A stretch of 5,412 bases of DNA from Planctomycetia bacterium (GTDB lineage Bacteria > Planctomycetota > Planctomycetia > Pirellulales > UBA1268), in NCBI GenBank assembly GCA_010027105.1, contig RGVT01000191.1, positions 1-5,412 of the forward strand, given 5' to 3'. Of the stretch, positions 1 through 5,412 are shown in pieces. Position 1 is the first letter of the stretch. Each line of letters opens with the position of its first letter. The position numbers and the translations under genes were made by a program. Below the pieces are notes generated by a model, which was not told the origin of the DNA, searched no databases, and saw only the letters and a list, made by a program, of their open reading frames with translations.

Positions 1-1147
1 GGGCTGGGCACTGCGCGAGCGGGGGCACGACGAGGAGGCGATCGGCTGCTTCGCAGCCGGGCTGGATCTGAATCCCCGGCAGGTAGGTCCAGCGGTCGGC
101 GACGCCCTGGTCGCCGGCCTGGCACAGCCCGAGCACCGGCACGAGCATTCCCGCGAACCACAGCCAGCCCATCAGTGCCGCCGGACTGGTTCGGCGCAGC
201 GCCACGCACAGCGCGGTCACGGCGGCGAGCGCGGCGGCCGACGCCGCGACCACGGCCGCCGGGTAGCCCTCTCGCGGATATGGATAGGCCGGCGCCAGGC
301 CGACCGGGCAGAGGCTGGCCCAGGCCTGCCAGGCGAGAAACACCACGGCGTTGGCCGCGCGGTGGGCGGGCGGCAGGGCCTCGAGGCTGGCGAGTGCGTT
401 GCGCTGGGCCGCCAGCGTCAGCCCGGCGTGCACGATCGAGAGCGCGAAGAAGGGCGCCTTCTCGCGGAGCAGGTCAGGCCACCTGCGGCCGGCCGCGCCG
501 CCGTCCATCCGGCCGAGCGGCCAGATGTCGTAGAGCACGAGCACGCAGGGAAACGTCACCGCGGTGGGCTTGGCGAGCAGGGCCGCCCCGTGCAGTCCCA
601 CGGCCGCCGCATACCAGAGCCAGGGGTTGCCCTCCGCCCGCCCGTCGCGCCGGCGGGCGAAGAGCGTGTAGGCCAGGAGCGCCGCCAGGAACAACAGCCC
701 GCTGAGCACGTCCTTGCGGGAGGCGACCCACGCCACCGCCTCGACCCTGAGGGGGTGGAGGCCGTAGAGGCATGCCGCGGCGCAGGCCGCCCCGGTCCGC
801 TGCGTGGCCACCCGCAGCGTGAGGAACAGGAGGATCGTGTTGACCGCGTGCAGCAGCAGGCTGGTGGCATGGTGCCCCCGGGCATCGAGCCCGAACATCG
901 AGCAATCGGCCATGTGCGACAGGAGGGTGAGGGGCTGGTAGTTGTCGCAGCGGAGGCCGGAGAAGGCCCACCACACGCCCGCGGGCCGCAGGCCCGCCCG
1001 CACCCGCTCGTTCTCCACCACGTAGGCGGAGTCGTCGAGATCGACGAAGTCGTGTCCGAGCGTGGCCGCGTAGGCCGCGAAGACCGCCGCGCCGAGCGCC
1101 CCGGCCGCCAGCCAGATGGCCGCCCCGCCGGGCCGCCGGCGGCTCAT
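1..1147 (-). CDS. PMT/TMTC-like membrane glycosyltransferase (GT-C fold), C-terminus missing
   Basis: This is an integral cytoplasmic-membrane protein of the glycosyltransferase-39 / TMTC-like family, usually linked to transfer of sugar from a polyprenyl-phosphate carrier. The 382 visible residues hold about ten hydrophobic segments (first at 13-32, last at about 325-346). Family signatures are the acidic loop DFVDLDDSAYVVEN (33-46) after the first helix, where GT-C enzymes keep a catalytic acid; NYQPLTLLSHMADC (69-82); HPLRVEAVAWVASRKD (131-146); AKPTAVTFP (192-200); YDIWPLGR (206-213); and GDQGVADRWTYLP (345-357). Relatives continue from TYLP into further helices and a TPR tail. Here residues 360-382 turn polar and match nothing in the family, because the DNA switches to an inverted TPR fragment near base 71. 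The start at 1147 overlaps the ATPase stop as ATGA with no Shine-Dalgarno, implying translational coupling. Substrate and sugar cannot be inferred. Confidence 0.85.
   Translation of the reverse strand, partial: MSRRRPGGAAIWLAAGALGAAVFAAYAATLGHDFVDLDDSAYVVENERVRAGLRPAGVWWAFSGLRCDNYQPLTLLSHMADCSMFGLDARGHHATSLLLHAVNTILLFLTLRVATQRTGAACAAACLYGLHPLRVEAVAWVASRKDVLSGLLFLAALLAYTLFARRRDGRAEGNPWLWYAAAVGLHGAALLAKPTAVTFPCVLVLYDIWPLGRMDGGAAGRRWPDLLREKAPFFALSIVHAGLTLAAQRNALASLEALPPAHRAANAVVFLAWQAWASLCPVGLAPAYPYPREGYPAAVVAASAAALAAVTALCVALRRTSPAALMGWLWFAGMLVPVLGLCQAGDQGVADRWTYLPGIQIQPGCEAADRLLVVPPLAQCPA
2..79 (+). pseudogene. TPR repeat fragment on the opposite strand, cut at the junction with the glycosyltransferase
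   Basis: Plus-strand codons starting at base 2 read GWALRERGHDEEAIGCFAAG followed by LDLNPRQ. This fits the TPR consensus at nearly every defining position: G8, L11, G15, A20, F24, small residue at 27 and P32. Third codon positions are mostly G or C up to about base 79, as expected for coding DNA here, and the match then ends. The frame stays open to a stop at 1282, but beyond about base 80 it is only the antisense of the glycosyltransferase gene and has no protein-like character. The segment is therefore the inside of a TPR protein entering from the left and fused to foreign sequence. It may be a broken gene after an inversion, or a chimeric assembly. The TPR identity is well supported; the pseudogene label is inference. 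Confidence 0.62.
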
Positions 1148-3162
1148 CGGCGTCGGGCCGGGGCAGCCTCCGCCTCGGCCTGCTCGATCTCCTCGCCGCA
1201 GCGCACCAGCCGCGCCGAATTGAAGATCACCACCAGTCCGCTCACGATGTGGAGCGCGGCCGCCGTCAACGGCGACACGTAGCCCGCCCCCGCGAGGGCG
1301 AGGAACACGATGATGAACAGGGCCCCCACGGCCATGTTCTGCCGGATGACGTTGATCGTCCGGCGGGAGAGCTCGATCAGGAAGGGAACCCGGTTCAGGT
1401 TGCTGTTCATGAGGGCGATGCTCGCGGAGTGGATCGCCACGTCGCTCCCCGCCGCCCCCATCGCGATCGAGATGTCGCCGGCGGCCAGCGCCGGGGCGTC
1501 GTTGACGCCGTCGCCGATCACGGCGACGCGGTGTCCCTTGGCCTTCAGTTCGTCGACCATCTGCAGTTTTTCATGGGGCAGAACCTCCGCCTTGAACTCG
1601 TCGAAATGCATCTGCTCGGCCACCCGGCGGGCCACGCTCCGCCGGTCGCCGGTGAGGATCACCAGGCGCCGGAGCCCCAGGTTCCTCAGGCGGTCGACCG
1701 CCTCGGCCGCCTCGGGCCGGGCGTTGTCCTCGAGCCCGATCCAGCCGGCCATGCGCCCGTCACGCACCACGAACAGCACGCTCATGCCGTCGGCCTCGGG
1801 GCTGTTCTGCACGGAGTCGATCGCCTCGGCCTCGGCCTCGGGCAGACCCGCCTCCGGGGAAGTCAGCCACGAGGCCCGGCCGACCATCACGCCCACGCCG
1901 GCGATCGTCGCGATCACGCCGCGGCCGGCGACCTCCTCGAAGGCCTCGGGGCGGGCCAGCGGCAGGTTCGCCCGCCGCGCCATCTCCGTCACCGCCCGGG
2001 CGACGGGGTGGCGGCTGTCCTGCTCGGCGCTCGCGGCGAGCAGGAGCAGCTCGGAGGGTTCCACTCCCTCGGCGGGCGACAGCCGCGACACCGAGAGCAC
2101 GCCGGTGGTGAGCGTGCCCGTCTTGTCGAACACGATCGCCGACAAGCCACGGGCGGCTTCGAGCGTGACGACGCTCTTGACGAGCACGCCGAGCCGTGCC
2201 GCGGCCGACAGGCCCGCCACCATCGCCGTCGGGGTCGCCAGGATGAGGGCGCTCGGGCAGGCCACCACCAACATCGCGATGGCGCGGCTGAAGGCGGTGT
2301 CGGGGTCGCTGCGGAGGGCGAAGAACAGGACCACGCCCACGAGCATCAGCACCGTCGGCGTGTACCAGGCTGCGTACTGGTCGACCAGCCGCATGATCGG
2401 CGTGCGGGTGCGCTCGGCCTGCAGGATGAGATCCTTGACCCGGCCGAGCAGCGTGTCGGCGCCGGCCTTCGTGACCTCGATGTCGAGCACGCCGGTGAGG
2501 TTGATCGTGCCGCCGAACACGTCGTCGCCGGGGGTTTTTTCGGCGGGCAGCGACTCGCCCGTGATGCTCGCCTGGTTCACGGTGCTCACGCCGCGGACGA
2601 TCAGGCCGTCGGCGGGGATGTTGTCGCCCGGCCGCACCCGGACCACGTCGCCGGGCACGAGGTGCTTGGCCTCGACGGGCTCCTCGGCGCCGGGCTCGCC
2701 CGGCACGAGCCGCTGGGCCCGGGTGGGGGAAAGCTTGATCAGCGACTCGATGCTGGCCTGCGCCCCGATCGCGGTCCGTTTCTCGATCAGCCCCGACACC
2801 GTCATGAAGAGCGCGATCGCGGCGCTCTCCTGATACTGCCCGGTGGCGGCGGCCCCGCCCACGGCCAGTGCGACGAGCGCGTTCATCCCGGCCTCGCCGG
2901 CGAGCAGGTCGCGGATCGCGGCCGCGACCAGCGGGGCGCCGAGCAGCGCCACCGCCGCCGCGGCCGGCAGCGCGGCATAGACGTCCTTCGACCAGAGCAC
3001 CTCGGCCACGAGGGAACAGGCCAGGAGCGTCGCGCCCACGAGCGTGACGCCGATCTGCAGCCGTAGCGCCGCCTCTCCAGCCCCGGCCCGGGCCGGGGCG
3101 GGGGAGGCCGGCGGTTCGCGAAGTGCCGCAACCGGAGCGGCGATCAGGGTGGCTGTTGACAT
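1144..3162 (-). CDS. Heavy-metal-type (P1B-like) cation-transporting P-type ATPase with a CPS membrane motif
   Basis: This 672-residue ATP-driven pump of the cytoplasmic membrane probably exports a transition metal. The motifs appear in order: actuator TGES (201-204); the intramembrane metal motif, which reads ACPSA (Cys302-Pro303-Ser304) where most relatives have CPC; phosphorylation site DKTGT with Asp346; the nucleotide-domain HP pair (385-386) characteristic of P1B pumps; TGD (504-506); and GDGVNDAP (550-557). Two hydrophobic segments at about 35-57 and 61-86 precede the core pairs, giving the eight-helix P1B layout. There is no N-terminal CxxC or His-rich metal-binding domain. The last helix carries His638 in HIVSG, near the place where other subgroups have HEGST. 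All catalytic residues are intact, so the protein should be active, but metal specificity cannot be assigned. A perfect TATAAT lies six bases before the ATG. The stop overlaps the glycosyltransferase start, so the two are probably co-transcribed. Confidence 0.93.
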   Translation of the reverse strand: MSTATLIAAPVAALREPPASPAPARAGAGEAALRLQIGVTLVGATLLACSLVAEVLWSKDVYAALPAAAAVALLGAPLVAAAIRDLLAGEAGMNALVALAVGGAAATGQYQESAAIALFMTVSGLIEKRTAIGAQASIESLIKLSPTRAQRLVPGEPGAEEPVEAKHLVPGDVVRVRPGDNIPADGLIVRGVSTVNQASITGESLPAEKTPGDDVFGGTINLTGVLDIEVTKAGADTLLGRVKDLILQAERTRTPIMRLVDQYAAWYTPTVLMLVGVVLFFALRSDPDTAFSRAIAMLVVACPSALILATPTAMVAGLSAAARLGVLVKSVVTLEAARGLSAIVFDKTGTLTTGVLSVSRLSPAEGVEPSELLLLAASAEQDSRHPVARAVTEMARRANLPLARPEAFEEVAGRGVIATIAGVGVMVGRASWLTSPEAGLPEAEAEAIDSVQNSPEADGMSVLFVVRDGRMAGWIGLEDNARPEAAEAVDRLRNLGLRRLVILTGDRRSVARRVAEQMHFDEFKAEVLPHEKLQMVDELKAKGHRVAVIGDGVNDAPALAAGDISIAMGAAGSDVAIHSASIALMNSNLNRVPFLIELSRRTINVIRQNMAVGALFIIVFLALAGAGYVSPLTAAALHIVSGLVVIFNSARLVRCGEEIEQAEAEAAPARRR

Positions 3163-3168
3163 GTTCGG

Positions 3169-3197
3169 ATTATAGCTCGGAGGCCGCGGCTGGGAAA
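3169..3197 (-). promoter_or_regulatory. Probable sigma-70-type promoter of the ATPase, predicted to give a leaderless mRNA
   Basis: The minus strand has a perfect -10 hexamer TATAAT at 3174-3169. The ATPase ATG begins at 3162, so a normal start seven bases after the hexamer falls on the A of ATG. No Shine-Dalgarno-like purine run lies between 3163 and 3182, which fits leaderless translation. With a 17-base spacer the -35 position is TTTCCC (3197-3192), only a half match to TTGACA and part of the T tract of the upstream terminator. The -10 is clear; the -35 is weak. Confidence 0.6.
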
Positions 3198-3229
3198 AAC
3201 CGCGGCCGCCCGAAGGCGGCCGCGGCTGG
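3182..3229. repeat. 12-bp direct repeat flanking a complementary arm (two mutually exclusive hairpins)
   Basis: GGCCGCGGCTGG occurs at 3182-3193 and again at 3218-3229. The segment between them, CCGCGGCC at 3200-3207, is complementary to the first eight bases of either copy. Pairing with the right copy gives the terminator. Pairing with the left copy gives an 8-bp stem with a 10-base loop that contains the T tract. The left copy lies mostly in the spacer of the ATPase promoter. Confidence 0.75.
3195..3225 (-). terminator. UUCG-capped intrinsic terminator of the prepilin-like gene
   Basis: On the minus strand, CCGCGGCCGCC (3225-3215) pairs perfectly over 11 bp with GGCGGCCGCGG (3210-3200) around a TTCG loop, the very stable C(UUCG)G tetraloop. 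TTTTT (3199-3195) follows at once. It lies 37 bases after the stop codon of the prepilin-like gene and insulates that gene from the ATPase. There is no T tract on the plus-strand side, so it works in one direction only. Confidence 0.9.
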
Positions 3230-3262
3230 AGACATCACGAACCGGCGCGATCGTTCGCGCGG

Positions 3263-4474
3263 CTACTCGTTGACGCTGCCGTTGGCAGCGACCACACCCG
3301 CCAACCGCTTCACCCAGATGAAGTCGGCGACCTCGGTGTATCCGGCGTCGTCGATCAACACGTTGGTGATCTTACCGGCACTGTTCCGGACCACACCGTT
3401 GCCGATGTAGCCGTCGCCCTTGCCTGCAGCGGAGTTGTACGACACCGTGTCGAACACCTTCGTGACGTGCAGGTCGGCGAACAGGATCGGGGCAAAACCG
3501 CCGCCAAGGCCGTTCTTCAGGTGCATCGGCTCGATGTCGTTGAACTCATGGATCGGCTTCGTGGCGGTGAACCCGGCAGCGGCAGCACCAGAGAGGCCGC
3601 TCGCGTCCACGTTCATGCCGTCGCAGAAGCTCTCGACGAGGAAATCACCCACCTTCACGATGGGCTTGCCGACGAATTCATTGATCCGTACGGCGAACAC
3701 GCCCGCAGTGGAGTCACTGTAAGCGCCGCTGAGCACCTTCGCATCGGCTCCGTCGCCGTCGCGGGACGGGCCGATGAGCGCGATCCGGGCCGCGGTCGTG
3801 CTGGCGTTGGCCACGTCACGCGACGTGAGCGGGCCTTGGCCGTCGGTCGGACCCTTGTTTTTGCCGCCACCCCAGCCGAGTTCAACACTGGTGAGGTTGT
3901 CGGGCTTCGTTGCGCTGGTCGTCGGATCGCCCCGCGAGAAGTGCCATGTGGTGGCGAAGTTGGTGTTGTAACCGTTGTTCCACACGTCCTTCGCCAGAGT
4001 GGCCCCACCGAAGTAGGCAGTGCCCGAGTTGTCCGGAGCATTCGTGCCCGACCACCGTCCGGCCGAAACGCCGGCTGCATAGTCCTTGCTGTGATCACTG
4101 CCCTTGGCGTTGGTGTAGTCCGCCACCTTCTCGTTCACCTTCGACTTGTTGCCCGGGTCGAGGGCCTTGCCCGGGTTCGCGGTCTTGGCACCGATCAGGT
4201 CAGACACCCAGCCGTAGGAGCGGATGTCGCCGTCGCGGGCATGGTCGAAGGCACCCGTGCTGTAGGCACCGTCGGAATTCTCGTTCGACTCGAGCTCGAA
4301 CCCGCGACCGAAACCCGACAGGTTGGCCGCGGCCGCCTGGGCGTTGGCCGTGGCACGGGCCCTGGCGAGCGACGGCAGCAGGATCGCCACCAGCGTCGCG
4401 ATGATCGCGATCACGACAAGGAGTTCGACGAGCGTGAAGCCGCCCCGCCCCTTGACCAGTTTCTTCATCGTCAT
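3263..4474 (-). CDS. Prepilin-type N-methylation protein with a long C-terminal domain and degenerate H-X9-DG-like motif
   Basis: This 403-residue exported protein has a type IV pilin/type II secretion class leader: a short basic stretch (MTMKKLVKGRGG), then FTLVELLVVIAIIATLVAILLPSLARAR. Prepilin peptidase should cut after Gly12, leaving Phe13 as residue 1 and Glu17 as the conserved Glu5 of the mature protein. The rest is polar and rich in Gly, Asn, Asp, Ser and Thr. Near the end, MHLKNGLGGGFAPILFADLH (317-336) resembles the planctomycete H-X9-DG block (H...GG...LFADGxV), but the Gly after Asp334 is replaced by Leu and the spacing is longer. The start at 4474 is chosen because GGGAG lies eight bases upstream; the frame is open further upstream, but that sequence is not protein-like. 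The gene appears monocistronic, with its own leader and terminator. It is probably a pseudopilin-like or cell-envelope protein; a specific role is unknown. Confidence 0.88.
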   Translation of the reverse strand: MTMKKLVKGRGGFTLVELLVVIAIIATLVAILLPSLARARATANAQAAAANLSGFGRGFELESNENSDGAYSTGAFDHARDGDIRSYGWVSDLIGAKTANPGKALDPGNKSKVNEKVADYTNAKGSDHSKDYAAGVSAGRWSGTNAPDNSGTAYFGGATLAKDVWNNGYNTNFATTWHFSRGDPTTSATKPDNLTSVELGWGGGKNKGPTDGQGPLTSRDVANASTTAARIALIGPSRDGDGADAKVLSGAYSDSTAGVFAVRINEFVGKPIVKVGDFLVESFCDGMNVDASGLSGAAAAGFTATKPIHEFNDIEPMHLKNGLGGGFAPILFADLHVTKVFDTVSYNSAAGKGDGYIGNGVVRNSAGKITNVLIDDAGYTEVADFIWVKRLAGVVAANGSVNE

Positions 4475-4482
4475 GGAAAACA

Positions 4483-4487
4483 CTCCC
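4483..4487 (-). promoter_or_regulatory. Ribosome binding site of the prepilin-like gene
   Basis: GGGAG on the minus strand lies eight bases before the ATG at 4474. It is the clearest Shine-Dalgarno in the window and decides between this start (MTMKK) and the second in-frame ATG at 4468, for which the spacing would be 14 bases. Confidence 0.75.
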
Positions 4488-4510
4488 GATGGGGGTTGGA
4501 AAACCGCCGC

Positions 4511-4526
4511 CGGCGAACGTTCGCCG
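4511..4526. promoter_or_regulatory. 16-bp perfect palindrome in the leader of the prepilin-like gene
   Basis: CGGCGAACGTTCGCCG is fully self-complementary. It lies 37 bases upstream of the prepilin-like ATG, between a candidate -10 (4595-4590) and the ribosome binding site. The half-site GTTCGC recurs at 4553-4558. It could bind a dimeric regulator or fold in RNA, although a fully symmetric sequence leaves no proper loop. No known regulator site was recognised. Confidence 0.45.
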
Positions 4527-4589
4527 CGGCACTGGGGCGAGTTGTAGTTTCCGTTCGCGAGCCGACGATGAGCCGGGCGTGAGAAATGG

Positions 4590-4595
4590 ATTAAA
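4590..4595 (-). promoter_or_regulatory. Candidate -10 element for the prepilin-like gene
   Basis: TTTAAT on the minus strand matches TATAAT at five of six positions and is the most AT-rich spot in an otherwise GC-rich gap. The bases 17 upstream (GGGGGC) do not resemble a -35. If used, the mRNA would have a leader of about 110 bases that includes the 16-bp palindrome. Confidence 0.3.
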
Positions 4596-4620
4596 TCGTG
4601 GCCCCCGTCGCTGCCCCCCG

Positions 4621-5268
4621 TCAGCGGGAATCGCCGCCTGCCGCCCCCGTGGCCACCGCCAGATTGTGGGCGGCCAGCCGGTGGCCGGGGTCGATCTCGA
4701 GGGCGCGGCGGTAGAGCGGCACGGCCCGGCCGGGGTTGCCGCCCGCCAGGAGCAGGTTGGCCAGGTTCACGAGCGTGTCGGGCTCGCGCGGGGCGAGTTC
4801 GGCGGCGATGGTCAGGTGACGTTCCGCCGCCGCGGGATCGCGACCGACCAGCAGCGTGCCGAGCACGTGGTGACCGCCCGCATGACGGGGCCGCAGCGCC
4901 ACCGCCCGGCGGCACAGGTCGATGGCGCGATCGGGATCCTCGCCCCGCACGAGCACCGCGAGATCCACGAGGCCGAGGTGGCCGCCCGGGTCGATCTCCA
5001 CAGCCCTCTCCAGGAGCCGGCGGGCCATGAGGATCGCCGCCGGCGCGGGCTCGGCGGGGCCGCCGTGCAGGATCGCCAGCGCCCAGTTGGCACTGGCGCG
5101 CGCGCTGGCGGGCTGTTTGCGGGCCGTGTCGCGCCACACCGACACGCCGCTTTCATAGACTCGGCAGCGGGCGGCCGCCGTCGGCACGAGCGCCCCGCAG
5201 GCGCCGAGCACGCACGCGGCGAGGAGCGTTCCGGAGGGCAGCAGCGCGGTGGCCCGGCGGACGTTCAT
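4621..5268 (-). CDS. Membrane-anchored TPR protein resembling the tail of PMT-TPR glycosyltransferases
   Basis: This 215-residue protein has a hydrophobic segment at about 9-32, then CRVYESGVSVWRDTARKQPA (35-54) and roughly four TPR units (about 57-93, 96-127, 130-161, 164-195) plus a partial fifth. The last full repeat, AVPLYRRALEIDPGH (182-196), is typical. The layout of one helix, a YxSxxxxWxDTxxKxP linker and TPRs matches the region that follows the catalytic helices in planctomycete PMT-TPR proteins. Here it stands alone without a catalytic part. TPRs are protein-interaction scaffolds, and the repeats should face the periplasm or equivalent compartment if the topology follows the fused relatives. 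LAAC at 16-19 also fits a lipobox, so a lipoprotein is possible. The ATG overlaps the upstream TPR gene stop as ATGA, implying coupling. No clear terminator follows the stop. The partner is unknown. Confidence 0.82.
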   Translation of the reverse strand: MNVRRATALLPSGTLLAACVLGACGALVPTAAARCRVYESGVSVWRDTARKQPASARASANWALAILHGGPAEPAPAAILMARRLLERAVEIDPGGHLGLVDLAVLVRGEDPDRAIDLCRRAVALRPRHAGGHHVLGTLLVGRDPAAAERHLTIAAELAPREPDTLVNLANLLLAGGNPGRAVPLYRRALEIDPGHRLAAHNLAVATGAAGGDSR

Positions 5269-5412
5269 GGGCTGCGTCGCCCCCCGCCGCCGGCCTTCGT
5301 CCGCGTGACCGCGGCGAGGCTGGCGCGCGCCTCGGCGTTGTGCGGGTCGAGCCGCAGCGCCTCGCCGATGGCGGCTTCCGCGGCGCTGCGGTCGCCGGCG
5401 TCGAGCGCGGCC
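5265..5412 (-). CDS. TPR protein, C-terminal end only
   Basis: The last 48 codons of a gene that starts beyond the right edge read AALDAGDRSAAEAAIGEALR followed by LDPHNAEARASLAAV, most of one TPR unit and the start of the next helix, then a short Gly/Arg tail and TGA. The stop overlaps the ATG of the next gene, so both belong to one transcription unit. Whether this is a pure TPR protein or the tail of a PMT-TPR glycosyltransferase cannot be told from what is visible. Confidence 0.75.
   Translation of the reverse strand, partial: AALDAGDRSAAEAAIGEALRLDPHNAEARASLAAVTRTKAGGGGRRSP

Noticed and set aside
474..974. Minus-strand 166-codon frame inside the glycosyltransferase region
   Set aside because: It is out of frame with the gene that carries the DLDDSAYV, HPLRVEAVAW and ADRWTYLP signatures and has the His/Pro/Arg/Gly-rich look of a shadow frame.
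80..1282. Plus-strand open frame continuing from the TPR fragment to 1282
   Set aside because: Past about base 80 it is antisense to the glycosyltransferase and has low-complexity Arg/Gly/Glu/Pro composition. Only the first 26 or so codons are TPR-like.
1249..3066. Long plus-strand open frame of about 605 codons opposite the ATPase gene
   Set aside because: It is exactly antisense to a gene with all P-type ATPase motifs and encodes a His/Arg/Gly-rich sequence with no recognisable domain. Strong G/C bias at third codon positions removes stops from antisense frames.
4513..4524. Palindrome around CGAACGTTCG as a LexA (SOS) box
   Set aside because: The Gram-positive/actinobacterial type LexA site has GAAC and GTTC separated by four bases. 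Here they are adjacent, and no SOS gene is nearby.
3467..4582. Plus-strand open frame of about 371 codons opposite the prepilin-like gene
   Set aside because: It has no family resemblance, whereas the minus strand encodes a clear prepilin leader with a Shine-Dalgarno and a terminator.
4590..4623. Intrinsic terminator after the 215-residue TPR gene
   Set aside because: The G-rich stretch with repeated GACGGGGG on the minus strand forms no convincing stem, and the short T run belongs to the candidate -10 element.
4475..5137. Upstream extension of the prepilin-like frame as far as 5137, giving a 624-residue protein
   Set aside because: The extra sequence overlaps the TPR gene in another frame, is Arg/Pro/Gly-rich and would bury the prepilin leader mid-protein. 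The GGGAG-preceded ATG at 4474 is the sensible start.

Overview
The window is GC-rich bacterial DNA, most likely from a planctomycete. Three things suggest this: a PMT-type (GT-C fold) membrane glycosyltransferase of the kind that carries TPR tails, stand-alone TPR proteins that resemble those tails, and a long protein with a GFTLVELLVVIAIIA prepilin leader and a degenerate C-terminal H...FADxH block. The assignment is by family resemblance only; no rRNA or marker gene is present.

All well-supported intact genes lie on the minus strand, read here from high to low coordinates. (1) 5412-5265 is the C-terminal end of a TPR protein that begins outside the window. (2) 5268-4621 is a 215-residue protein with one N-terminal hydrophobic segment and about four TPRs; its start overlaps the previous stop (ATGA). 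(3) After a gap of about 146 bases holding a possible promoter, a 16-bp perfect palindrome and a clear ribosome binding site, 4474-3263 encodes a 403-residue prepilin-like protein. It ends at a strong UUCG-capped intrinsic terminator. (4) 3162-1144 encodes a 672-residue heavy-metal-type (P1B-like) P-type ATPase. A perfect TATAAT lies so close to its ATG that the mRNA is probably leaderless. (5) 1147-1 is the PMT-like glycosyltransferase, coupled to the ATPase by another ATGA overlap.

The glycosyltransferase homology stops abruptly at about base 71. Bases 2-79 instead encode a textbook TPR unit on the plus strand. A TPR, the domain that normally follows this glycosyltransferase core, is therefore joined to it in the opposite orientation. 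This is either a real inversion or a chimeric assembly or insert, and it is the first thing to check.

Functionally, the window looks like three transcription units: TPR/TPR; a monocistronic surface or pseudopilin-like protein; and ATPase plus glycosyltransferase. No CRISPR array, tRNA, rRNA, transposase or integrase was seen. No intergenic stretch exceeds 300 bases. I found no convincing new multi-gene system. The unusual points are the inverted junction, the CPS (not CPC) metal motif in the ATPase, the leaderless promoter interlocked with the upstream terminator, and the palindrome in the prepilin leader.
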